In this document: piece after piece, positions 11,641-21,020 of the stretch
Layout of the letters: the number at the start of each line of letters is the position of its first letter
Position numbering within the stretch: the stretch's first letter is position 1
From: Dipteris shenzhenensis
Lineage: Eukaryota; Polypodiophyta; Polypodiopsida; Gleicheniales
Length of the DNA: 64,000 bases
NCBI GenBank assembly: GCA_047967505.1
Contig: CM106539.1
Direction: 5' to 3' (one strand)
Made by a program: the position numbers and the translations under genes
The notes under the pieces: generated by a model
What the model was told of the DNA's origin: nothing
Database searches by the model: none
Seen by the model: the letters and a program-made list of their open reading frames with translations, nothing else

Positions 11641-12215
11641 GGCACTCTCTGGGTCACCCAGTGTCTCTCCCTTGAGGGAGCCCATCTTGATGAGTCCATC
11701 TGAAGTCTCCTGCCAATCCGTGTGGTGTAGGAAAAGAAAGGCACCTCATCTATCGTGTCAGCTAGGCCGCCCATGGAGGGCCAGAACCACTCTCCCGTGT
11801 CCCACTGGACCTCCCGCAGGGGTCGACCCTCCCATAGCCAGAGGCGCCATCTAGAGGGGTCTTGCTCTGAGATACTGGGAGGATCAATGTGCCACTCCTT
11901 CCCCAAGCGTCCTACCACTCTGATCATCTGCCAGTGTATCCCATCAAGGCTCCCATCCATCTCAGGGTCACTCCTAGTGAGGGGCTGAAGTAGGCCTCGA
12001 GGTCCTACATGGAAGAAGCTGGGGTGCATGCTGTCGCACTGCATCAAAATCCTCAAGGGAACACCAGTATGGAAAAAGTGCCCCAACCATCTGCTGTCTC
12101 TCCAAATGTGAAGTTCTTCCCACCAGGACTCAGGAATGGCTAAGTTGATCTCGCCCATCCATTGCCCTGTCCCTCTTAAATGCGCTAGGGCGTCAAGCCT
12201 TGCCTCTGCCTCCAT
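11604..12215 (-). pseudogene. LINE A1 ORF2 region between RT and zinc domain
   Basis: A 203-codon minus frame is rich in Trp (ESWWEELHIWRDSRWLGHFF; FFSYTTRIGRRLQM). It sits between the RT remnant and the zf-RVT segment, the position of the family's connecting region, and it aligns with the shorter frame at 18729-18998 of copy A2. Catalytic residues are not expected here. Confidence 0.7.
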
Positions 12216-12869
12216 AGGTAGTCTGCTCCAGTGACCAAAAGACCCTGTTGGACCACTGTCTCACCGTGCCCAACCAATGTGAGTCCGCTGCCCAAGCATA
12301 CGTCCCTCCTGATCTCTGACCTCTGGGTGCCACATAAGGGGCTGACGCTCGAACTCCTCTCTGCATCTGGGCGGAGCACGGATGAGACCCCCTGCGAGTC
12401 TCTGCCAAACCTTGTGACGACTCCTCATCAAGGGGAAGCCCTTTCCCGTAAGGGGGGCCTCTGAGCAGATCCATCTATGTGAAGGCTGCCACTGTCCCCC
12501 AGTGCGTGGGGTGCTCCTCAGAAGCCCTCTCTATAAGAGGAGCTTCCAAGGCTCGGCACCTGGGGTGAGGCCACGAACCACCAACTTGCCCAGAAGGGCC
12601 CTGCTCTGCATCTCCGGATCAATGATACCCAAGCCTCCTAGTGCTTGCGGCATGATCATCGTTTGCCAAGCTACTCAGGCCCTAGTGTTCCTCGTGCTGT
12701 GTGAACCTGCCCAAAGGAAGTTCTGTACCAACCGTCGGAGCTACCCAATGCATCCTGAAAGCACCATCAGGAGGCAATATACCAGGCAGTGGCAAGAACG
12801 ACCTGGTTTGACACTAAGGCGCGACTTGTGAGGGAGAGCTTGGCCAAGCTCCAATAGAGAAGCTTGCGC

Positions 12870-13570
12870 CGAACACTCTCAAGGACCAGGGCAATTTGTT
12901 GCTCTGCTGTAATGTCAATACCCACCTGGCATCTGAGGTATCTCGCTGTCTGGCCCCGCGGTATTCATCTGAAACCAAACTCAATCCCCCACTCACGGAT
13001 CTCCTGTGTCTCCTCAAAGCTCGTGAAGAAGCCTATGGATTTCGTCTAGTTGATCCGTGTCCCCAAGGCCTTACAATAGGTAGCCACGGCGCCTGTGACT
13101 CTCTCTATACTCGCCGTGGTGTCCTCAACATAGAAGGCCATGTCATCTACAAACTCCGAGTCAAGGAGCTCCTCCTCCTACTTGATTGGGAGCCTCAACC
13201 TTGTGAGACCCGTCACCTGTGATCTCAAATAGTATCCCAGAGCCTCCGCTACAAACAAGAAGAGGAAGGGAGCTAGTGCATGATGCCCTATGAGTCCTGA
13301 AGACGCTGTAGCTGTGTGCCGGTTGATCGGGGCCTAGTGGTTTGAAAGAAATGCTTCGTCATCCTGTCGCCCTGCTATACCCATCGGGCCCGGGAGGAAT
13401 GGTAGGAGAACCTAGCCCGTCGCAGCTCCGTGTCTTGAAGCTTGAGACGAGCGCTTTCCAATCTGTCACAAAACCATTGAGAAACTGAGTCTTGCTCCCT
13501 GATCCTCTCGATGGAGGAAAGGTCTCTTATCAAAGCCCGCTCGCGCTCCTGAAGGGTCCTCCTCTGCCTA
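12870..13570 (-). pseudogene. LINE A1 reverse transcriptase remnant
   Basis: The minus strand at 13126-13240 reads APFLFLFVAEAL, then LTRLRLPI, EEELLDSEFVDDMAFYVEDT. FVDDM is the F/Y-x-D-D catalytic motif of reverse transcriptase. Downstream (12800-12900) is the conserved ESVRRKLLYWSLAKLSL segment that follows RT in plant LINEs. Upstream (13330-13565) is the linker REQDSVSQWFCDRLESARL and GDRMTKHFF. In-frame stops and indels show that it is dead. Confidence 0.8.
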
Positions 13571-14173
13571 AGGGTGTGAGCCTACAGCTCGAGTTCCAGT
13601 GATGATGTGCAATCCTGTTTCTGATGCTGCGAGTTTTCCAAAGATCGAATGTTGCTCGCTTGTAAGTGCTGCGTTAACGATTTTCTTGAACTCGTGCAAG
13701 ATTTGTAGCATCTTCAATCTTGTTTGACTCTCAAAAGGTTGTTGGCCAATACTTGGTGTCTCCAACGGATTGTCTCGGATGAATGTGACTTTATGTAAAA
13801 TCATATTGATGAGTTGGTCTGTATGATTGGTTGCAAGCAGGTTTCGTTGTGTGTACTCTGTGACGTACATTTCGAGGTCCTCGTTATTCAACACGAGGGT
13901 CGGTCCCATTTGTGAGTGCTCCCAGATCTGTGCCATAACCTGCTGAATCTCCTCGTCTTGCAAGAGGTCCTCTGGAATGCGGACCCCCCTTCTGGGGGAG
14001 ACCTCGGCGGGGCTGATCAAAGTGAAGTACCAATCTCGGTAGAACCGCCTCTGTGTAATGCCCAGTCCCCAACATAGAAGTGGTCTAATCTCTTGAGCAA
14101 TCCATCGTGTCTCCTCTGTCCAAAGGAGAAGAGAAGGCTGCCAGGAGTCCTGCTGAACTCTGGCTCTCTCCAC
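13568..14173 (-). CDS. 201-codon minus-strand ORF, partly LINE-derived, function unknown
   Basis: The first about 40 codons are family A endonuclease sequence read out of its usual frame. The rest (MAQIWEHSQMGPTLVLNNED, LEMYVTEYTQRNLLATN, LINMILHKVTFIRDNPLETP) has normal protein-like composition but no family was recognised. The ORF runs into the LINE linker at its C-terminal end. It may be an exon-like insert captured in the element or an unfamiliar part of the LINE. There is no evidence of expression. Confidence 0.3.
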   Translation of the reverse strand: MERARVQQDSWQPSLLLWTEETRWIAQEIRPLLCWGLGITQRRFYRDWYFTLISPAEVSPRRGVRIPEDLLQDEEIQQVMAQIWEHSQMGPTLVLNNEDLEMYVTEYTQRNLLATNHTDQLINMILHKVTFIRDNPLETPSIGQQPFESQTRLKMLQILHEFKKIVNAALTSEQHSIFGKLAASETGLHIITGTRAVGSHP

Positions 14174-14227
14174 GGGTCTCTGCCACTGATCATGGAAATG
14201 AACTGCTCCCAGGTACTACGCTTTGCC
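14067..14227 (-). repeat. family A endonuclease fragment, copy 1 of a 161-bp direct repeat
   Basis: This block is nearly identical to 14840-15001. The minus frame reads RSTWEQFISMISGRDPWREP and SFGQRRHDGLLKRLDHFYVGD, a middle section of a LINE endonuclease. The 612 bp between the copies is unrelated to the LINE. Confidence 0.85.
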
Positions 14228-14839
14228 AGAATCCCGGTAGAATCGTGGTACTTGCCAGAATCCAAGTAGAACCGCCTCTGTGTAATGCCCTTATTCAACT
14301 ATTACAAATTTTCCTTGGGGACGCCTCAAAGATATGAGAGGCTACAAGTGGAGGATCCCTCCAATAATATTATGAAGATCTCCTTCTTGGTACTATGCGT
14401 CACAATTCTTCAGTTTATATATTTTTTAAACTCTTAATTTGCTATCTTGCTTGGGGTACTTGATAGTATTTCCAATAGGTTTGTATTTACTCTCCTTGTA
14501 TGTATAATCTTATGCCTCGGATCTTTTTGTATGGTCTTATAGTTCTTCTACATGGTTATAGCAAATGCTTTACACACTACTTGATCGACATGGTATGGAT
14601 GGAATAATGTGGGTGGCATGTTTAATTTTGGTTTAGGTGATGATAAGATTCGGTTTTAATGAGTTGGGTGGTGATCTACCTATATTGGGGGCGACTTGGG
14701 TGCTTACTCGTTTTCCCTACATTGAAGCACTGCCTTATTGTGTGGCATGCTTTCCCTACCCTCGAACTATTCTGTCTTTGCAAGCCTCGTTGTCCTAAGT
14801 CTACTTATGATTGAACGTTTAAGGTTCAGTTGCCCGAAA
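14228..14839. other. A/T-rich spacer between endonuclease fragments
   Basis: No protein-like frame or recognised element is visible. The first 70 bp repeats an ACCGCCTCTGTGTAATGCC segment also found at 14045. The remainder is A/T-rich unassigned sequence. Confidence 0.5.
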
Positions 14840-15235
14840 TCCCCAACATAGAAGCGGTCTAATCTCTCGAGCAATCCATCGTGTCTCCTCTGTCCAAAGG
14901 AGAAGAGAAGGCTGCCAGGAGTCCTACTGAACTCTGGCTCTCTCCACGGGTCTCTGCCACTGATCATGAAAATGAACTACTCCCAGGTACTACGCTTTGC
15001 TGCTGGCATCTCTAAGAACGCGCCACCCTGCTTGTCTTCCCCAAACTCCAGGTTGTCGAAGTCCCCTCCAACAATCCAGGAGTCAACATTCGGAAGACAC
15101 TCTGATAGCCTCCTCCAAAAGGACGGGTGGTGCTGTCTACACGCTGGGGCATACACGTTCAGGATTCCAATCTTGGACGCAGCATATGAGGGAAAATCAT
15201 CAAAGGAAAAGGCTTACAAGGCACTAGTCAGATAA
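14767..15235 (-). pseudogene. LINE family A endonuclease fragment
   Basis: The minus frame reads LSECLPNVDSWIVGGDFDNL, then EFGEDKQGGALLEMPAAKR, then RSTWEQFIFMISGRDPWREP. GGDFDN is the GDFN active-site motif of the APE-type endonuclease at the N terminus of LINE ORF2. The fragment lies above the RT remnant of A1, in the correct order for one minus-strand element. It is separated from it by unrelated sequence, so it may be the disrupted 5' part of A1 or another copy. Confidence 0.75.
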
Positions 15236-16025
15236 AGGAAGAGGGGATTTATGCAAGGAAAACATGCAAAGCGTTAAGAGGAGGACCACTCCAAAACTTG
15301 CTACAATGAAAGGAAAGGAGAGAGAGCCCCTTGGTCCAACTACGTGCTCCTAACTCTGCTTCTGCTGGCTGTTTTCCAACTGGGTGTACCTCTAGCTGTC
15401 AGTAAACCGTTATACATTTACTACAGGTCTTCACTTCCCAATGCAGTTGATGATTCATTTCTATTAAACTCTCCCCTTCTCAAGCACTGCTGCTAATTCG
15501 GTAAAGTACGGAAGAACAAATGTCTGATGAATGTCATATGTATAAACCAGTTTCTTCCAACTTGCGACATTCTCAAGCACGGCTGCTAATTCCGTGAGGT
15601 AGGAAAGAACAAATGTCTGATGAGATGTCATATATATATACCAGTTTCTTTCAGCTTACAACATTCAAATCATTGCTCCCAACTTCCTTTAATGATCATT
15701 TTGCAATGGGCTTTATGTTGTGGCTCCCTATGAATCCAACAAGGCTTCAGCCATTTTGTGTAGAGCAATCGCTCTACCTTTGACCAAAGGAATACTACAA
15801 ACACTGAACAGACCAAAACCGCACAGCAAACGTCTTCGAAGCCAAACAATCTGCCTCAACCAGCACATTGCATTAGTGTAACACACCAGCTGTTGTTAAT
15901 AGAGGCTTGATGCAATGAAATCAGTGTGGGTCATGTATGGTTGAGGGTTATGTTCTGTCTGAATACTGCCTATTACCAGTTCATTTCATGTTGCTAAGAC
16001 ATGCTGCTCTCAAAGGATCAATGTC
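15235..16025. other. gene-free stretch
   Basis: No supported gene is seen. Apart from the 93-bp tandem duplication at 15478-15665, the sequence is ordinary, moderately A/T-rich DNA between the LINE fragment and the gypsy remnant. Confidence 0.5.
15478..15665. repeat. 93-bp tandem duplication
   Basis: Two copies beginning TCTCAAGCAC at 15478 and 15571 share GCTGCTAATTC, AGAACAAATGTCTGATGA and ACCAGTTTCTT, with about ten differences. It is an older local duplication. Confidence 0.85.
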
Positions 16026-16424
16026 ATCATTCACCCCCTAAAGCAGGAGCATAGAACATAGTCATCTGGCGAATGGTTCCGACGAGCAAGCCACCTGGTA
16101 GGATGTAGCATGACTAGGTCATCTTCAGTGAATAGAACTCTCTTTCTGCCCTTGTTCGCTCGTGCAAGGTAGACAGCTTGAGCGTGCTCGATGTTCTTAC
16201 AGACGATAGTCAAAATGCTAGAGAAATCCTCAGTGAATTAGTCTGAAGCTTTTACTCGATGTCTAAGACGGATCGATGGAGTAGGAATGGCCTTCTATAG
16301 AGAATTTGAAATGGAGATTTGCATGTAGGTAGTGGAGTGCTTACTGTTGTTGTAGGCAAATTGTATAATGAGTAAGTATTTGTCCCATTTGCCTAGCTAA
16401 CCAAACACGTAAGCACATAACATG

Positions 16425-16637
16425 TCAAATAGTATTTTGTGTGACCTCGGTTTGACCATTGGACTCGGGATGCAAAGTGGTGGAGAAGTATAACTTCATA
16501 CCAAGATTGTCAAAGAGTGCGGCCCAAAAGTTACTACATAATTTACTATCCCAGTCTGACACGATTACTTTTGGAAGGTCAAGATGGGCTTGATGAATAG
16601 ATAAGCAACTTGAACGGCGTTCAAGGTCTTCTTGCAA
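16425..16637 (-). pseudogene. gypsy integrase core, second half
   Basis: The frame reads LPKVIVSDWDSKLCSNFWAA, then LFDNLGMKLYFSTTLHPESN, then GQTEVTQNTI. VSDxDSKF and HPxxNGQTE hold the second Asp and the Glu of the D,D-35-E triad. A frameshift separates it from the first half of the core. Confidence 0.85.
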
Positions 16638-17125
16638 GGGATAAGGTAAGCCTGCTTGCTGAATCTATCAATGATAGTCCAAATCATATTGAAATCTAAG
16701 CTAGTCGTAGGATCGAGTAATGAAGTCCATGGAGATCTGTTGCCATGGACGGTCAAGGATCGGTAAAGGCATAAGAAAACCTTGACATTTTCCCTTGTAG
16801 CTCTTGATTTTCTGGCAAATAAGGCATTGTGCACTGAAAGCTGCAGCATCAACTTTAAGCTTGGGCCGAAAGATGCAACATCAACTTTAAGCTTGGGCCA
16901 GAAAAAATCTTGAATGAGAGTTTGAGACGTTGTAGCGACACCTCTATGCCCCATGTATGATGGCTGATGCACCTCTTCTAATACCAAAGCAACGAAACGG
17001 TGCAGTGATGCACAAGCGCTTTTCCTAGAATAGATAGTTATCATGAATGGAATACGAGGCCATAGGGGTACCATTGGCTTGCTTAATTTTATGTCAAATT
17101 TTTGAAAATTCTCGATCAGGGGCAT
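16565..17125 (-). pseudogene. gypsy integrase zinc finger and start of catalytic core
   Basis: The 186-codon frame has VHQPSYMGHRGVATTSQTL and QDFFWPKLKVDV, the gypsy integrase HHCC region. It then has the core PWTSLLDPTTSLDFNMIWTI with IDRFSKQAYLIPCKKT. A partial duplication of the WPKLKVDVASFGPSLKLM segment lengthens it. The first catalytic Asp region (usually MDFI-type) is altered to TSLLDP, suggesting decay. Confidence 0.8.
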
Positions 17126-17149
17126 AGGCCTCCTTCATGGGCTTGAAAG

Positions 17150-17655
17150 GGTCACCCTCGATGACTGAGATATTATGTATGCTAGGTCATCAGCTCAGTG
17201 CATCAGCAACTAGGTTGTCTTTGCCTGGCTGATATTGGATCATCTGTTTAAAGCTATCAATAAAGGCAGACCATTTAATGTGCTGATCTGAGATCACCGA
17301 TTGAGTAAGGAGATGCTTAAGACTCTAGTGATCTGTCTTAATGAGTAACTCGGAACCCATAAGATAGTGCTTCTAGAGTCTAAGGGTCTGAACCACAACG
17401 GCTAATTCTTTGTCATACGTGGAATACTTTAGCTCCGTTGGTTTTAACGTACGTGACTCAAATGCAATTGGATGGTTTTCTTGCATGAGAACAGCCCCGA
17501 AGAGAAAACACGAGTCTTACGTAGGAGTTCGGTCCACGGATGTGCCTTGTGCGAGAAGTTCTTAACAAACCTATGATAGAAACTATAAGGACCTAGAAAA
17601 TTTCGTAACTCATTAGTTGTGGCTTGTTGACTAGCGTCTCTACGTCTCTACCTTC
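17150..17655 (-). pseudogene. gypsy RT end and RNase H
   Basis: The minus frame reads NELRNFLGPYSFYHRFVKNF, the conserved gypsy segment after the RT active site. It continues with HPIAFESRTLKP, KYSTYDKELAVVVQTLRLWK and HYLMGSELLIKTDH, and ends QYQPGKDNLVADALS before a stop. These are the RNase H landmarks, including the E of DKEL and the D of KTDH and VADALS. Indels interrupt the frame, for example after KTDH and near 17500. Confidence 0.85.
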
Positions 17656-18064
17656 TTGAGATCTTTTTTTTTTTTGGTTTCAAAGAAAGGATTCTTCTAT
17701 TAATGATTTCATACAAGACAACAGCCCCGAAGGTGCTGAGTATGAAAAAACCGGAAAAGGCTGAAAGAAAAACCGGCCTGTTCTAGAGAAGCCCAGCTCA
17801 CTGCCTAGGGGATCTCTGGAACTGGGGCTAACAGCCAAGTGGGGGGACTATACAGCCAGTGAATCCCTCGTGGAGTGAAGATGTAGAAAACACCTGTAGG
17901 CCAAGCCTTGAAGAAACAAGCACGCCTCTCAATAGTCGCCCTGGAGCCTGGAGTCCCACTCTCCCAGGTGGACCGTAGAGTGTAAATGATATCCTGCCAG
18001 ATGGCAACCAAGGTAGCCGAGGGTGGAACCGGGTGCTCTCACCACAAGATTGCAGTGAGCCACC

Positions 18065-18392
18065 CAAATGTTCCAAGCCGTGATGCTGGCTACCACCTCC
18101 CAAACATTGTCTTCCCTAGGACGAGGAGGAGCTAGGGCGTCAGGGGGGGCTGCCTCGTGGAGTGCAATCCTCTTAATGCTCTGACCCTGTATTCGATAGG
18201 CTGGGGAAGGCCTATCGAATACAGGGTCAAATGTTGGTGATAAAGGACTCAAATGTTCCAAGCCGTGATGCTGGCTACCACCTCCCAAACATTGTCTTCC
18301 CTAGGACGAGGAGGAGCTAGGGCGTCAGGGGGGGCTGCCTCGTGGAGTGCAATCCTTTGAATGCTCTGACCCTGTATTCGATAGGCTGGGGA
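18065..18392. repeat. 143-bp direct duplication within LINE A2
   Basis: Copies 18065-18207 and 18250-18392 start CAAATGTTCCAAGCC and end at CTATTCGATAGGCTGGGG-like sequence. They are separated by 42 bp, part of which is an inverted copy of the duplicated end. The rest of the LINE is single copy here when compared with A1. Confidence 0.9.
18183..18228. repeat. 18-bp perfect inverted repeat
   Basis: GACCCTGTATTCGATAGG at 18183-18200 is followed, after 10 bp, by its exact reverse complement at 18211-18228. It lies at the joint of the 143-bp duplication and suggests fold-back synthesis during rearrangement. Confidence 0.92.
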
Positions 18393-19034
18393 GATCTCAT
18401 CAATCTGAAACGCGTGTCCTCCTTCTGTCAACCAAGCCACCATCCCCCAAGTGTAGTCTCTGTGAAGACTCTGCATACGTGTCATGATCCTGAGGGCTCT
18501 CATCCAGATTCTCGCTACACTACGACAGCTCCATAGGCAGTTTGGGATAGTCTCCAGGACACCATTTGAGCAGCAATGGCACTGCCCCTCCACCCACATC
18601 TACTCCAACCACGGGCCGATGGGCAAGCCTCCGTGGGTTGCCAGCCAGAAGAAGTATGAAATCTTCCTTAGCCGCAACCTAGACCACAACGGCGTCCAAA
18701 ACCTGAACATCCCGGGGCACTCTCTGGGTCATCCAGTGTCTCTCCCTCGAGGGAGTCCATCTCGACGAGTCCATCTTGACGAGTCCATCTGAAGTCTCCT
18801 GCCAATCCGTGTGGTGTAGGAAAAGAAAGGTACCTCATCTATCGTCTGAGCTAGGCCGCCCCTGGATGGCCGGAACCACTCTCCCAGGTCCCACTGGACC
18901 TCCCTCAGGGGTGTACCCTCCCACAGCCAAAGGCGCCATCTAGAGGCATCCTGCTCTGAGATACTGGGAGGGTCAATGTGCCACTCCTTCCCAAACATCC
19001 TACCACTCTGATCATTTGCCAGTGTATCCCGCCC

Positions 19035-19465
19035 TCATTAAATTTGGGGCTTTTGCTAGATTTGCTTTTTTTTTGTAGTGGTCATTGCTTGACACAGTCA
19101 CATTTGGGTAAATTTTGCATTTGCCCTTTGGTTTGGGCTGGAAATTTGCAGAACATTTACTTGTAGACATTTGCTGTCATTTTTTTGGACAGCTAGCTCT
19201 TTGCAATGATAGCCTTGAGGCTTTTGTGTTTTCAAGTATTTTCTTTTCAGGGTATCCCATTTGCAATGGCTGGCAACAATCATGATCTATTTGGCATTCT
19301 TCGTGAAGATGATAAGTTGGATGGCACCAACTATCCGATGTGGTCTTATCTCATGAAACATATTCTTGTTGCAAGGCATTTTTGGAATATTGTTTTTGGG
19401 GTTGATCTGAGGCCAGCCAATGCGATAGTGGCTGCTCCTACAGTTGGTCCCTCTGCAGAGGGTAC
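19035..19465 (+). mobile_element. Ty1/copia 5' fragment inside LINE A2
   Basis: This plus-strand piece consists of a T-rich leader and the first 67 or so codons of a copia gag. Both ends join LINE A2 sequence abruptly and no target duplication was seen. The LINE resumes about 1.2 kb further along its own sequence (by comparison with A1), so LINE sequence was lost as well. Confidence 0.75.
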
Positions 19466-19478
19466 CTGCAAACTCTGA
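19206..19478 (+). pseudogene. copia gag N-terminal fragment
   Basis: From the ATG at 19266 the frame reads MAGNNHDLFGILREDDKLDG, then TNYPMWSYLMKHILVARHFW. DKLDGTNYPMWSYLMK is the conserved N-terminal motif of plant copia gag proteins. The frame runs into LINE sequence at about 19465 and stops. The rest of gag and all of pol are missing. Confidence 0.85.
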
Positions 19479-21020
19479 GTCAAGAAGCTCCTCCTCCTGT
19501 CTGATGGGGAGCCTCAACCCTGTGAGACCCGCCACAAACAAGAAGAGGAAGGGACCAAGTGGGCAGCCTTGGCGGACTGAGCGAGAGAGAGGAAAGGCCT
19601 CGCCTGTGTGTCCTCCGATAAGCATCTGCAAACGGAAATCTCCAAACGGGGTGTGTCGGGGATCTTACTGCACTGATCAAACCCCCCTTTCGGGGCTGAA
19701 GGATCATGAGCGTTACCTCCAATGGTAGAGGATAAGAGTCCGAAATCTCTAGATAGTTCCACGATCCTAATCTCCAGAAGTCCCGCGGTAAGGGACGTCC
19801 AGGTTGGAGGTTAGGAGCCGCTGACTGGGAAGACGAGCCTTGTCCCTCAGGATCCCTCCGTGAACGGACCTACTGCTGCGATGAGGAAGCAGAAGGGGGT
19901 GTCATCGTTCCCTTGCCAGTTGGTAGGGGTGTCGAAGTGGAAGAACCTATTGTTGAAGTGGAGAGGGGGACGATAGGAGAGGGAGCAGTAGGGACGCGGG
20001 GGATAGAGGGAGGGGGGCGGGTGGTGAGGGTGACTAGGAGGGGGGGCTAAGTGGGGGGGATGGGGCTAAGGGGAGGGGAGGGGGGCTAAGGGGGGGGGAG
20101 GGGACGGGGGGAACCCTGGAGGGGGGGGAGGAAGTGAAGAGGAAGAGGAGGGGGGGCTAAGTGTGGGGGGGAAGGGGAAGGAGGAGGGACAAGGACCACA
20201 GGACCCCCCTGCTGATCAGGTTCGCCGGGGCTCTGGATCGGCTCCTCCGCAGCCCCCATCGGGCTAGCTTCTACGGCTTCTGCCATCACCACATTTGGAG
20301 CTCCTGGGGCTCGCTGTTGCTGCAAGGGTGGATGCGGAGGCTGAACCTTCGAAGCTGGAGGATTGTTTGGATGGGCGGTGGCCCCTGCTGTTGGAGGAGG
20401 TGGCTCCTGCTGTCCCTCCTTCGGGGCCTCTCGGTCAATCCTGTCCCTCTCTCTACGATTGGCCCTCTGCCTGTGGCGCTTGTGGGCCTACTTGCTTGGT
20501 TTCTTTTTCTTTTTAACTTAGGTCCAGTCCCCTTCTGACGGGGTAACCCAAGGGGTGTGAGAGTCCTGCTGCTCCTGCCTGAGAAGACGGTGGGCTCAAG
20601 CCTGCTGACTCTGTCTACTCTGCGGAGGGGGGGGAGGGAAAGCACACGAGGGAGGCCACGGGGGCAATCTCTGGCGAGGTGACCCATCTGTCTACACCGA
20701 AGACACTGGCTTGGTAACCCAGAAATCTCCACCCTCTCGCGAAGTGTGCCCCCTTCCAAGGTCTCGAGAAGCATCAACTCTGGGAGGGACTTGGGGCTCT
20801 GAATCACCAGTCTGATCTTGGGGACTCCATCATCTGCTAGAACTGAGGCGGCCAACTCTGGCAGGGACTCGAGCATTGTGCCAAATGCCCGACCAATGGA
20901 AGGGAGGATGGCTCGATACTCCTTGGGGAGCCATGGGAAGCGGAGTGTAACCGGGAAGCGTGGAACATGGTGTGTTGTATCCATGTCCTCCACTGTGAAC
21001 CCATGATACCAAGGAAAGAT
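19466..21020 (-). mobile_element. LINE family A copy A2, 5' part
   Basis: The minus strand from 19466 to 19640 reads SVRQGCPLGPFLFLFVAGLT and RLPIRQEEELLDSEFA, a reverse transcriptase segment matching A1. The upper part (20086-21020) encodes a family A ORF1 with a CCHC knuckle. Most of the endonuclease is missing, so this is an internally deleted copy. Confidence 0.75.
19975..20180. repeat. G-run-rich low-complexity tract
   Basis: The plus strand has many runs of 4-9 G separated by short spacers (GGGGAGGGGAGGGGGG type). On the minus strand it codes a Pro-rich tail (PPPSPSPPHLAPPPLPLHF) of the ORF1 remnant. It has G-quadruplex potential on the plus strand. Confidence 0.85.

Larger units (their letters stand above)
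10757..13575 (-). mobile_element. LINE family A copy A1 (degraded)
   Basis: The T-run at 10761-10779 is the A-tail of a minus-strand element. Reading back from it are the C-terminal zinc region (10909-11640), a connecting region (11604-12870), and reverse transcriptase with linker (12870-13570). Stops and frameshifts occur throughout. The 3' 1.3 kb closely matches the copy at 17655-19034. The A-tail joins a GCATTGTC target with no AC repeat, unlike family B in this window. The element is cut short or disrupted above about 13575. Confidence 0.85.
16031..17655 (-). mobile_element. Ty3/gypsy retrotransposon pol remnant
   Basis: Reading the minus strand from 17655 down gives the end of RT, RNase H, the integrase H2C2 zinc finger, the integrase core and an integrase C-terminal segment. 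This RT-RH-IN order identifies Ty3/gypsy. No LTRs were found. The upper end is cut at about 17655, where the A-tail of LINE copy A2 begins, so the LINE may have inserted into this element. Confidence 0.88.
17655..19034 (-). mobile_element. LINE family A copy A2, 3' part
   Basis: The T-run at 17667-17677 marks the A-tail. The sequence then follows copy A1 closely (10760-11950): C terminus, zf-RVT (CHCCSNGVLETIPNCLWSC) and connecting region. It includes a 143-bp internal duplication with an 18-bp inverted repeat at the joint. At 19034 the match to A1 stops and a plus-strand copia fragment begins. Confidence 0.88.

Noticed and set aside
11404-12474. Plus-strand frames within the LINE A1 region
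   Set aside because: They are antisense to the LINE coding sequence, which has recognisable zinc and RT motifs on the minus strand.
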